Assembly: GCF_020497125.1 (NCBI RefSeq)
Contig: NC_059075.1
Span: 48,099,821 to 48,163,820 of the forward strand
Reading direction: 5' to 3'
DNA: 64,000 bases
Source of the DNA: Mauremys mutica
Taxonomy: Eukaryota > Chordata > Testudines > Geoemydidae
The translations under genes were made by a program, and so were the position numbers. Shown piece by piece: positions 9,961-21,225 of this stretch; position 1 is the stretch's first letter; each line of letters starts with the position of its first letter. The notes under the pieces were generated by a model. That model saw only the letters and a program-made list of their open reading frames with translations. It had not been told where the DNA came from and made no database searches.

Positions 9961-10589
9961 TTGCAGGCAACCAGAAAGAGCACCTGTCATCACTGGGGCT
10001 GGAGCTAGGTGAGCAAGAGAAATAATGTATGTCTTGTGCACATATATCCTTGCATTGCAGGGTGACAGGGCTGAGGAAACATGATGCTGTAATGGGAGAA
10101 TGCAATGCTGTGTACTGTTGTAACATATAAATCAATTTATTGCTAGTTGCTCTTGGGTTTTAGATAATTATAAGAGTTTGATATCTTTTTATTAAAAGTT
10201 TGGCTACAACTTCCTCATTCTTCTTTTCCAAGCACTCACATCCCAACTTCTTTTATAACCAAATCAATTTCTTTACAAAAAGAAAAATATTAATATGCTA
10301 AAAGTATTATGAAAATCAATGCAGGCATTCCAGCTGCCTGTCTGCAAATAACTATTTTAAAAGGTGAAAAGTGAAGTAGAGTGCAAAACTGTTAAAGTTA
10401 AAGTACAAGTGCTACGGTTTCACTGATAGTGGAAATTGATGTCCAATATGTACCTGTTCTTCCTTCCTTCTGACTGAATGGGTTGTAGAGGGATGGAGTG
10501 AACACAATATTCTGCCCTATCCAGTTCATGTAAACCCCAAAATTCTCCAGTGACTGCATTGGTTGCAGGATTCAAGAAATTCAAGACTA

Positions 10590-10930
10590 TTTACTCTTCC
10601 CACCCCTGCTCAAAAGACTGTCATGCAAGACCACAGGCTCTGTACTTGAAGTGGCGGCAAACACCCACTCAAAGTCCTCGTAATAGGAGCTGGTAGATGG
10701 GGGGTTGCCAAACTTGTTGCTGCCATGCTTAGCCTTGAAGTAGAGGGTCTGAGATGTTTGAAATGAGTCCACTTGATCCCCATTTCCACCACCCTCTTCA
10801 AGATGTTCTCATATGAGTGAAGATTTTGGGTGCATCGCCTATAATCATGTTCCTTGCATGACTCACGCCACAGATTAACCAGAACCCTGATGTGTTCCAC
10901 TGGCCTGTTAGCAGTATGTTGAGTAGGCAT
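10590..10930 (-). pseudogene. Harbinger Myb/SANT-like relic
   Basis: Starts MPTQHTANRPVEHIRVLVNLW, then YRRCTQNLHSYENILKRVVEM. After a frameshift near 10740-10775 it continues YFKAKHGSNKFGNPPSTSSYY and EDFEWVFAATSS. This is the order of a Myb/SANT-like DNA-binding domain of Harbinger partner proteins (recognition helix block, KAK, YYE-F). It is convergent with the transposase, as in the younger element. Confidence 0.7.
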
Positions 10931-11294
10931 CTTGTAACACTATTCGGCAGACCCAGACTGATCTATGCAGCAAACAGAGCAGGCTACATGGAATGGAGAT
11001 GAGTGAAAAAGGGTTAGAAGGGTCGGAACATAAAGGCGCTGGGAATTGTGGGATGGCACTGGATGACTATCTCCACATGAGCTCACCTACATGTGCTTTA
11101 GCCGCCTCCTCACTGCAAAGTGGCCAAGTACGAGCACGCCTTAAAGCAAAACACTTGCTTTAACCCATATTCCCAGCCATGCACTTGTGTATGCATGTAT
11201 AGGCATGTGCTTAAGGGTTGGGATGGGGATAGCAGGAAGCATGGGATAAAATGTGCATAAATCACAGGGTAAACCTACAGTGTAGATATATCCC

Positions 11295-11701
11295 AAGAGA
11301 CACAAAAGCCCTGAGAGTTCGGTAATGTGTACACATGTCACTTCACAGACCAATGAAAAATGGACTTGCCTCCTTGGTGAAATATTATTGATTTCTTGTC
11401 CTCAACTTATATACAGTATTGAATACCAGGTACCATTAAAAATAATGTAGGAGATGAGGTAGGCGAGCTTTAAATATCTGTGTATCTTAGGTATTTACAA
11501 AAATGACAATCACCTTAGTATCTAGGAGGCTGATTCAAAGCCCACTGAAGTCAATAGGAATCTTTCTATTAACTACACTGGGCTTTGGATCAGGTTCTAA
11601 ACCGTTGAATATAGTGTAAGGGCATTAGACAAACAGAAGTGGGCTCTGCTCTCATCTTCTGCAATCATAATGCTCTTACAAAATATGCAGTGACCACAAG
11701 T
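11295..11701. other. no gene; short old repeat
   Basis: No coding signal. 11527-11600 is a small imperfect palindrome (TGATTCAAAGCCCACTGAAG near its left end, CACTGGGCTTTGGATCAGG at its right) of the 'GAAGTCAATAGG' type dispersed in amniote genomes. Confidence 0.4.
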
Positions 11702-11897
11702 TACACCTCTACCCCGATATAGCGCGACCTGATATAACACAAATTCGGATATAACGCGGTAAACCAGTGCTCGCCGGGGGGGGGGGGGGCTGCGCACTCC
11801 GGCGGATCAAAGCAAGTTCGATATAACGCAGTTTCACCTATAACATGGTAGGATTTTTTTACTCCAGAGGACAGCGTTCTATCGGGGTGGAGGTGTA
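11702..11897. mobile_element. Tc1/mariner-superfamily MITE, 192 bp, TA duplication
   Basis: 11704-11895 starts CACCTCTACCCCGATA and ends with its inverse carrying one mismatch, flanked by TA (11702-11703 and 11896-11897). The inside has 'GATATAACGC' words in both orientations and a 13-14 base G run near 11777. There is no ORF. TA duplication and terminal repeats place it in Tc1/mariner/pogo. Confidence 0.85.
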
Positions 11898-12668
11898 TTT
11901 GGACCTTGCAACACCTCCACAGTACTTACTAACACCATTCAGGGCACTAATTCAGTAAAACATCACTTCTTGCAGCAGTATGCCTTTCCTTGAAGGTCTC
12001 TCATTAACATAGTGAGCTTGCCTAGTTTTGCTTAACTTTAGAGTTCTAATATGATCACATTCAAAGAGGTATTGCTGCAGGCTTTTTACATTTTCATTTT
12101 AATATAAATGAAAGAATTTAAAATAATAAAATAATATTAAAATTAAAAAATATATTAAGCAGAAGGGGGCTGATCTACCTTTTACTAGGTTTGTACAGAC
12201 CAAGGGCACATTTAGACCCTGAAACTGCTATAGATACTGTAGTTTAAGGTGTAAACCTAACTCCTGTTACAAACTTTCTCAAAATTTTTCTTTTTAGTTC
12301 CCCTATTACATGAGAAGCACTTAGAAGAGACCCTTTGGGAGTTCAGAAGACACAACGAAGAAACACACTATACAAGCAGCTGATATGAAAGGGGGGGAGG
12401 AACTCCCTTATGTTTTGGAATTATTTTCTTCCTCCTGTGTCTCAGAATGAAAATACCATAGTCCATACTAACTAGCTACACACATCGTCATATGGCAAAT
12501 AATAGCTAAAGTCAGAACAAATCACTAACTGTTAGCAGACCCTTCTGTTACATTAGTCTAATAACTTTCATTCACCAGGCACACCCCAGAGCAAGTCACC
12601 CATTTCCAGGGCTCAAATTCAGCCAGGTTGCCAACCTGTTTTTTGTTGCTGTTTTTGTTTTGTAGGTT
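11898..12668. other. no recognisable feature
   Basis: AT-rich DNA, no motif or repeat recognised. The minus-strand ORFs at 12558-12866 run into the LTR that follows and are not genes. Confidence 0.5.
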
Positions 12669-13761
12669 GTCATTGTGACGGGTTGGATCACAGAACCCCC
12701 CTTGGGAACTGCAAACTGATGTGCCATTGCTACTTCTGCCCCTGCTTTCCCTGCCAGCTTGGGACTCCAGCACCTTGACTTGTTGAGCCAGATATGCCAG
12801 TCCACTCCAACACAGACTCAGGGTCTGAACCACGTGCCCCAAAACTGCAGACTTAACTGAAAGCAACTTACAGAAGTCCTCCTGTCTTTAACACTCAGCT
12901 GCCCAACTCCCAATGGGGTCCAAATCTCAAATAAATCCGTTTTACCCTGTATAAAGCTTATATTGGGTAAACGCATAAATTGTTCGCCCTCTATAACACT
13001 AATAGAGAGATATGCACAGCTGTTTGCCCCCCCCAGGTATTAATACATATTCTGGGTTAATTAATAAGCAAAAAGTTATCTTATTAAATATAGGAAGTAG
13101 GAGTTAAGTGGTTCCAAGTAGTAACAGACAGAACAAAGTGAATTACCAAGTAAACTAAACTAAAACACACAAATCTAAGCCTAATACAGTAATAAAACTG
13201 AATACAGATAAAATCTCACCCTCAGAGATGTTTCAATAAGTTTCTTTCACAGACTGGACGCCTTCCTAGTCTGTGCACAATCCTTTCCCCTGGTACAGCC
13301 CTTGTTCCAGCTCAGGTGCTAGCTAGGGGATTTCTCATGATGGCAGGAATCCTTTGTCCCTCTCTGGGTTCCCACCCCTCCTTCACAATGGAAAAGCACC
13401 AGGTTAAAGATGGATTCCAGTTCAGGTGACATGACACACGTCTACAGGAAGACTTACAAGTAAAACAGAGCCATCTACAGACAATTGTCCTGGTTAATGG
13501 GAGCCATCGAGATTCCAAACCACCATTAATGGCCCACATTTTCCATAAATACAATAGGCCCTCAGATTTATATTTTATATTTCTAGTTTCAGATACAAAC
13601 GTGGTACATTTATACAAATGGGATGACCACACTCAGTAGATTATAAGCTTTGTAATGATACCTTACAAGAGACCTTATGCATGAACATATTTTAGTTACA
13701 TTATATTCACACTCATCAGCATACTTTCATAAAATCATATAGAGTGCAACGACACAGTCAT
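12669..13761 (-). mobile_element. solo LTR, 1083 bp, 5-bp target duplication
   Basis: 12674-13756 begins TGTGACGGGTT and ends CAACGACACA, so it has TG...CA ends with short inverse TGTG/CACA. It is flanked by GTCAT on both sides (12669-12673, 13757-13761). On the minus strand an AATAAG near 13080 sits in a plausible position for a poly(A) signal, so I place it on that strand. There is no internal coding region. A solo LTR forms by recombination between two LTRs. The 5-bp duplication fits ERV3/ERV-L-type or Ty3/gypsy elements. Confidence 0.88.
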
Positions 13762-16700
13762 CTTGTTCTCCAGAACCTCAATTTTCAATATACAAAAGTA
13801 GTCGGTCTTTAGCCATCATAGTTGTCAGGAAAACCTTCAAAATGTGAATTAAGTGTAACCAAGCTGTGATGACTGCCTGAGTCTGCAATAAACCTGAAAC
13901 GATTGCTCGTGTAGAGGTGAACGGTCCCCTTCTTCTAAAGGAGGTATTAACTCACGATGCTCAATGACAATTTCAAAGTCAACACTGCCAGCTATTTCAC
14001 TGTTAATCAACGCATGTAAAAAAAGAGAAAGACAAATATATTATGAAAATGTGTACAATCTATTGTGAATGACACTCCATTGCATTGCAAAGAATAGATA
14101 TAGCACTTGAGAGAATACCAACACTTTTCTTCCTAATCTTACACATGGGGCCAAAAAACATAGATGAGGAGTGAAGACTCAGGGGGCCACCTGAACTCCA
14201 ACAGGGAGAACTAGTACAACACAGCCCAGCAAAGCACTGGAGTATTCAAACTCCACTGGGGAGTCAAGCCTAAGGAAATCAAATTTCAACCATATGCACA
14301 TTTACTGTCAGTAGCCTCCCAGTTTTGGCAGTTCTGGGCAGCTTCTGGGGACCAGTACATATCCCATCAAGTTTTGTATGGATAATGGAAATTTGAGCAC
14401 TGAAGAATGTGGAGCTGAGTATTTCTGGAGCAGGTTTCCTCACTGAGCAGTCAAGTACATATACCTGTATACCCTACCGACCCTCCAATTCCATGAACAT
14501 AAATCAAAGCTTCAAAGAACATATAATACAGTGCAATGGAAATTCATACACTGAATAATTAATTCATCGTATCATAATTCACAGTGTAAAGTGATGCAGA
14601 TACATCACAGCCCACAGAGTGACACTGACATATTCTACTGAAATACTAGCCTTCGGTTAGGTTACAACACTGGTTGCTAATAATAAAATATATAGCTACT
14701 AGTATGCTTTACTTTATACTTTTTGTTTCACTATAAGTTGTACCCAGAACAACTTTATAAATGCTAAAAAAAAATTAAAAAATCCTTATCTGGTACTTGA
14801 ACTAAATGTACAAGGACAAAATTTAAAACTCAAGCCACTTCCCTGGACTGTTTATTAGATATGTTTTCCAATCATAGTCATGTTTTGCACCTCTTATTCT
14901 CTACTTTGCAATAGTGTTTGGGTTTCCTGTTTGGGTTTCCTGTTTGTTTGTTTTTATCCGAACTGTCTGTCATTCTATGCTTTCAGGCGCCCAGGAAGTC
15001 ATGAGGGGTAAAGCTGTTTATAAGTGGGAGTCAGTGTTAGTGGGGTTTTCTTTTTCATCTGCACATGATTTCCCCCTATCATCACTTTAAGAACAGAAAT
15101 TACTATTGTCTGCATGAGTTAAGAGAGCAAGACAGAAAAATGACCAAATGCATGATGGTGTAAGTTTGGCATAAAGGTTTTATTGACATGAGTTTGGTTG
15201 GCTGCATTACTCACTAGTAGCAAAGCCCAGAGTGAGTTATGCAAGTCATCATAAATGAGCTCCAATAAAACCTTCATACCACATCATGTATTCTCTAAAT
15301 GCCACATATTTAATAGAAATACTATTTTTAAAATATCTTCGTGTTTTAGAGAGTTTTTCAACATTTTATTGGTACTATATTTTGTATCCGTCCACCTATA
15401 AAAACTTAGTACCATGAATCCATCTCACAGATCTCCTCTGAGGGAGAAAAAGAATATAGCTAATAAAGTTAAAAATCCTCTAAAAGCTACCAAAATAGCT
15501 TTCAATGCATAAAAATGGCATGACTTTGAAGTCCAATATTTCAGGACTTCCCAAGGCTAGAAGTAGGGCTCTATTGCCCTGGAAAGCTGAGAATCTATAG
15601 CTGAGAATTTCCTATTTCAATAATGTAAAACCATCCTTCTAGCAATGATGAGTCTCAAGATGTAAGACTTTAATTCTGTCACTGGTACAGGATTACCTAT
15701 CCTTGGTCTTGGGCCAATGCGATTTTATTTATTTATTTATTTAAGGGCGTTGGGAGGGAAGGAAGGAAGGAAGGAAGAAACTATTTTTCTGACAGGCTGA
15801 ATTTAAAGAGATTATTTTTGTTTGAAGTCTATCTGAAATTTGGAATGTAAGAATAAATCCAGACAGAATCAGGTTAGTGGGCAGAGGGCAAATGAGGAGG
15901 TCAAAGGTTAATCATAAATGCAATTTAAAAATGATTCACCAATACCCAATATACTACCCAATTTCAAAGTTCCAAATATATTCAGGGTGCAATTCAAGAT
16001 TTTGATCTCTAAACCCATTTATGGTTTGGATCCTGTGTACCATAGATATGCCTCAGTCTGTTTTATCATGACTGTTAAGCTTAACTAAGATGGTCATGCT
16101 GCCAGACCCTAATTCTGTATGTCTGGGTGCTGTTATTTTTGTAGCGTAGGGCCCCCAATTATGGAATTTGTTTATCTGTTGGTCCGTCAGAGCCCTAGTT
16201 TATATCAGTTTATAAAAAATGTGCACATCCTTTTCTCTAGGCACATGAACAATTAATAATTCTGAAAACTTCACACAACAATTAGGATTAATATCCAAAA
16301 AACTTCCCAAAACTTTACCCATCCATCCTGAAATACTGCAATGTTTATCTACTTAGTCAGGCATTTTCTTGAACAGATAGATCCAGTTGGGAGCTGTAGC
16401 AGGGTTTTTTGTTTGTTTGTTTTTTTGCTTTGTTGTATTTAGGAGTTCATTTTTTTTCACATTATATTGTTTTGGGCTCTGGCTTTCAGATGCATGTTTA
16501 CTTCTTTTCAACCGACAGTACTGAAACCAACAAGCTCTTACCTATGGGCAGACCTCTGCACCCAACTGAAGTCAACAGGGTTCCATGTGAGCACAGAGGT
16601 CCACCAGTGGGGAGCAGCTTGCAGAATTGGGGCCATTATGATTAGTGTCCACATAAAATTAAATAATAATTTCATTTAATTAATTAAAAATATCAATTCT

Positions 16701-17459
16701 CCCTTAATTATAGTGTTAAGACTTGAGATTCATTTATGCTCACAGCCCTTATACATTAAACATCTTTAGTGTGTCATTCCTTGAAACAGACTTGTTCAGA
16801 AACAGACCCCTGATATTTCATGTTCATCTGGTGCTCGGGAAATCTCCAGTAGTGCCTAAGAAAAGTGCCACCTTTTTACTCCTCTGTATATACTCATTCC
16901 AGTCAGCAACAACATAATTCAAGTCACTCATGATCAAACTACTATTCTTACTATATCTATTTCTTAGCTACATAAACACTTCCGGATATGCCTTCTTGTT
17001 CTGCCCTGAAGTGGGTACAACTTCCCTTTCACTATAATTTTAAAACACCCAACATATTTCTCTTTTTCACCACAATCTAAAGAGTTTCTGCTGTTGTACC
17101 CATACTGAATATGTCATTTTTTCCTGAGACAAGGGGATAGCTCAGCTACCTGATGTAATTTTAATCAAACAACATTTATATATTATTTTTAAAAAGTTAA
17201 AATAAAATCCTCCCTCTAATTTAAAAAATGAATTGCCCTCTTCACTCATTTCCATTCCTCCCTCTGCCATCTTTGCCTTGCCCCTCTCCTGTAGTAGCGT
17301 GAATTGGGCATCAGAGATTAAGCTGCAACCACATGCCCAACAGATATAACTCACTGATCTGATATTCCTGTTTGCTATGCTGTTTCCCCTCCCTTGTGTT
17401 TGTGCTGCCTTGTGTGAGAGGCTACATTAACAACAATGTGAGGGCTCATCATTTAGCAG
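13762..17459. other. no gene; one microsatellite and an old repeat
   Basis: Long AT-rich stretch without coding signal. 16537-16640 resembles an old 'CTGAAGTCAACAGGGTT' dispersed repeat. The ORFs at 16409-16917 lack motifs. The microsatellite is listed separately. Confidence 0.45.
15724..15778. repeat. (TTTA)n and (GGAA)n microsatellites
   Basis: Tandem TTTA units at about 15724-15744 are followed by GGAA units at about 15757-15776. Confidence 0.9.
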
Positions 17460-17752
17460 CAAGGCATTCCCTGGGAAATATACCTCCCTCTTCCACCCTC
17501 TAACTTCACCCCCTCAACCAAGCTTCACAATCATCACAGCTGTGAACAGTATTAAATCATTTGTTTAAAACGTATACTGTGTGTATATCTATATAATATA
17601 TAGTTTTTTGTCTGTGAAAAAAATTTCCCTGGAACCTAAGCCCCCCTATTTACATTAATTCTTATGGGGAAATTGGATTAGCTTAACATCGTTTCACTTA
17701 AAGTCGCATTTTTCAGGAACATAACTACAATGTTAAGCAAGGAGTTACTGTA
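17460..17752 (-). mobile_element. partial pogo/Tigger-like MITE
   Basis: The inverse of this segment matches the left half of the element at 51367-51935: same order of CAATTTCCCCATAAGAATTA, TTCCAGGGAA, an AT/GT microsatellite, GTTTAAAACAAATG and TGATTGTGAAGCTTGG. It ends GGAGTTACTG at 17750 followed by TA, the family's terminus. The other terminus is not visible. Confidence 0.75.
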
Positions 17753-18377
17753 CTGTGTGCATATGTGGTCGCCCCATCTCAAAAAAGATATATTGGAATT
17801 GGAAAAGATACAGAAACGGGCAACAAAAATGATTAGGGGTATGGAACAGCTTTCGTATGAGGAGAGATTAATAAGACTGGGATTTTTCATCTTGGAAAAG
17901 AGATGGCTAAAGGAGAATATGATACAGGTCTATAAAATCATGACTGGTGTGGAGAAAGTAAATAAGGAAGAGTTATTTACTCCTTCTCATACACAAAGAC
18001 TAGGAGTCACCAAATGAAATCAACAGGTGGCAGGTTTAAAACAAACAAAAGGAAGTTTTTCTCCACACAAAGCAAAGTCAACCTGTGGAACTCTTTGCCA
18101 GAGGATGTTTTGAAGGCCAAGACAATAACAGAGTTCAAAAGAGAACTAGATAAATTCATGGAGGAGAGGTTTATCAATGGTCATTAGCCAAGATGGGCAG
18201 CAATGGTGTCCCTAGCCTCTGTTTGCCAGAAGCTGGGAATGGGCGACAGGGGATGGATCACCAGATAATTATCCGTTCTGTTCATTCCCTCTGAAGCACC
18301 TGGTATTGACCACTGTCAGAAGATAGGATACTGGGCTAGATGGACCTTTGGTTTGACCCAGTATGGCCGTTCTTATG
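17753..18377 (+). pseudogene. CR1-like LINE, 3'-terminal fragment
   Basis: Plus-strand codons read [39 protein letters not shown], then a C-terminal helical part and a non-coding tail ending TGGGCTAGATGGACC... TATGGCCGTTCTTATG. This is the end of a CR1-superfamily LINE (L3-like in my recollection). The first eight codons of the apparent ORF from 17730 come from the adjoining MITE, so that ORF is a chimera. Confidence 0.85.
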
Positions 18378-19408
18378 CCTGTAATGCCGACAACATGTCC
18401 ATGAAAGCAATATCGTCTAAATGGTGTAATAAAAGTTGTCAGCTTGGAGTACTACTTTCCAGAATCCACTAGCACAGCCAACTTCATCTAATAAGGGCAA
18501 TATTGTTGCACCAGTCACTATTATCTATTCCATAAAGGGGAAAATATCTTCCCTTCTTTACTGCTTCATTAAGCTTCTATACAGCTACAGAGATACAGAT
18601 ATGTGCCTTTTTTTCACAACAAGCACCACAGAAGTAGAGCACCCTGTTGGGCCAGAAATGTTCTCTCATGTGCCAATCTTGTCCATCTTATTCAGCTTTT
18701 TTCACCCCTTTGGGAAGCAGTGAGATTGATACTTTTTCAGCTTCTTTTTCAATAGAATCCTGATTAGTCCTCCTCTATGTAAACTGTTCCAACTTCTTCT
18801 GTGTTTTTAATTTAAATGCCTGTGGTTCAGTTCTAAGAGGTTACTTGTGGTGGTCCTATTAATGACAAAGGTATGAAACACACTTCTCTCCTTTTTAACT
18901 AATACAGTTTTTTAACTGGTCTGAGGAAAGTATCCATCACCTTAAACTACTGAGCACTACCAAGGACTATTTCAGTCTAGGACTAATGCTCATCTCCTTA
19001 AAAGTCCATTTACAAATCAATAGTTACCTCTATCCCCATATCATTTTTAAATTTAACAATAATATTGTAAATATTTAGCTCAGGAATAGTGTCTCTGGAC
19101 ACATATGTGAGAACAGACATCACCCAGACTTGCTTGGGGTATCTCTGAGATCTCTTTGCTTGGACAGGCACACCCTCAATGTCCCTTTTTCCTCACTTTT
19201 TTTTTCTGCATAAGGTTTGAAAATGCCTAGGCAGAACTCAATTGCCCTGTGTTCTCTCTTGTCATTCCTGTCACATTTCTACCCAGGAGACTCTGTACTC
19301 TTAAGAGGCTTGTTAATGATGCTTCTCATTTCTCCCACAGGAATGTTTCCATTGCTACTTTTTGTTCCATGCTTTCACTACTTTCTGCCTGGGTGCCTTG
19401 CATTTTCA
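18378..19408. other. no recognisable feature
   Basis: AT-rich DNA with short chance ORFs only. Confidence 0.45.
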
Positions 19409-19800
19409 CTAGCTCACACTGCCGGGCCAGTTGTACTGTTCAAGAGTTATCTTAGACATCAACTGCATTTTTTTTAAAGTTCCTTGTTTAAAATTGCAAG
19501 TAAATACTTTGTGTCCTTCCCTCACTGTTAGTAAAGTTACAATCCTCTGCTTTTCACACAGGTTCCTTCCAAAGGCTTTCATGCTATTTCTGCCTCTCTG
19601 AAGCCTTTGGTAAAAGTATGTCTCTGTGAGTATTACATTCCTGTTTGGACTGAAATGCTCTTCAAACATTTTAAGAATGCGGTCATCATTATTCCAATCT
19701 CCTTCCGAAGAGAAGGCAAGTGATTTATAAATATTTTCATCCACATTCTACATTGCATAAACCACTGAGCTGACCTGCACTTCAGCACTTTCTCTGTTAA
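19409..19800 (-). pseudogene. possible Ty3/gypsy-type gag relic
   Basis: A minus-strand frame (19744-19409) reads KSLAFSSEGDWNND, LKMFEEHFSPNRNVI, TYFYQRLQRGRNSMKAFGRN. The pattern 'kFe-x-hF-P-x-rNVI-x-E-x-x-x-F-x-x-R-x-Q' is the conserved core of retrotransposon gag capsids. The usual Cys before the following block is present as LCEK. No protease or RT is seen next to it. It could also be a chance resemblance. Confidence 0.5.
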
Positions 19801-21070
19801 GCTGCATTGTGATTTGGAATCTGGTGAAAGATTCCTTTTCACTTAGGTCACTCCGTGGGCTTATCAAACTGAATGTCTCGTGGAGGGTTTAACTCTGACA
19901 TTTTCTTTTCCTCTTATTTCTGGTGGTTCAAAATTAATCAACTTCTGAGCCTATGTCATTTGCCAATAGTAGAGAATCACAAAAGAACATTGCTTTCTTG
20001 TAACATTGAGGCAGAAACTTTATTAAAACAAGGAAAACAGTATTATTCTTAAAGCAAAACTCACTCACTCTCTGCTCCAAGACAGAGCGTATGTTTAGAC
20101 TGAACCCTCTGTAATGGGGTACTCTGCCCCTTAAGGACAGTACTGCCTATTGGTCATGACCACCTGACATACCTCTTCAGGAGCTGAAAAGTCTGATTAT
20201 AGATACAAGAACCTGGGAAATAATGGGAAAGAGGAAATGTCCTATGAGTAAGAATTGTTTGGAGGAAACCCTATTGTTGCTTCTTTAAGGGCCCAGGGCC
20301 AGGAGCCTTGCAGAGGGGGCAGGGCAAGCTCCCCTTTACCCAACCAAGTGTGTACCTATCTTCTTCCTTCCTCATTTTCCCTCCACCACGTGGGGTGGGA
20401 GTCACTATTCCAAACGTCATCCAAATAATGGAGTCTGACCCACCTACTCCCGTTGTTATTGAACAGTGGAGACATGAGGACTGGCTGTTTGGCTCTTGCC
20501 TGCCAGGGTGACATGGTTTCCCCTTGTTCTTACTACAAGGAGTAGCCATGCCTTCACCAACCTTTATCTAGCAAGCTAGAATTCTTTGATGCTGGGGGCT
20601 AGTCTTATCACCAAATGTATTTGAGGTCTGGAAGAGATTTTTCCATAGGGAAATACCGGCAAACTGTTCTGTGGTTTTTTTTCACCATCTATCCAGCATC
20701 TCAGAGGACTGATCTGAGGAGTTTAAATTGCATTGTTGCAACTCTAATGGATTGCAGTCCAGTTGCTGGCTTAAAATGGGTCCTGTGTGAGGTTCCTGTA
20801 AGTGCAAAGTGAGAAGGGATGCACCTCCATGTATCGTGCAGCAAATGGCCCTCCTAATCTCCTCTCTCCTATCTTCAGCATGGAGGATGTGAGTGGGTTG
20901 GGACTCTGATTTCCACAGGGTCCTTGAACAGGCTTGAGGGTAAAGAGGGGGCATTGTCCTCTCTCAGGTTTGTAAAACTTGGTGCCATCTGTTCCCAAGT
21001 GAAATCCTCACTGGAACAGTCATGCTGGGTAGCTGGGAGGGTGGAGTGGGGGAAGGCAATGGTTCCCATT
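19801..21070. other. no gene recognised
   Basis: Includes GC-richer, T/C-rich stretches (20280-20560) that may be part of an unrecognised LTR or other repeat, but no ends or duplications were found. Confidence 0.35.
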
Positions 21071-21225
21071 GATTAAGGATTTTAATAACGTTGTGGCCTC
21101 AGCATTTAAGCATACTACGATGTATGTGTCTCATTGCTTCCCCGTCCACATCAACTGTACGTCCACATTGGACGTGAAAGCAATGAGACACATACATCAT
21201 AGTATGCTTTATTAAAATCAAAGCC
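21071..21225. repeat. near-perfect inverted repeat (hairpin), 32-bp arms
   Basis: Left arm 21108-21139 and right arm 21178-21209 are complementary over 32 bases with one mismatch (C in one, T-equivalent in the other). The 38-base loop holds a smaller hairpin (CGTCCA CAT TGGACG, 21160-21174). Outside, GATTTTAATA (21078-21087) and TATTAAAATC (21210-21219) extend the symmetry, with an extra 20 bases on the left. No terminal repeat of a known transposon or target duplication was identified. Confidence 0.85.

Larger units (their letters stand above)
7405..11294. mobile_element. older PIF/Harbinger element, split by a CR1
   Basis: Ends GGGTATATCTACACT (7405-7419) and, inverted, GGGATATATCTACACTGT (11277-11294) form diverged terminal repeats. 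Target duplication is no longer clear (TAA on the left, AAG on the right). The inside repeats the plan of the 2486-6525 element: plus-strand transposase (7765-8532, continuing 9818-9960) and a minus-strand Myb-like gene (10930-10590). A minus-strand CR1 (8533-9817) sits within the transposase. Many lesions mark it as old. Removing the CR1 leaves about 2.6 kb. Confidence 0.8.
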
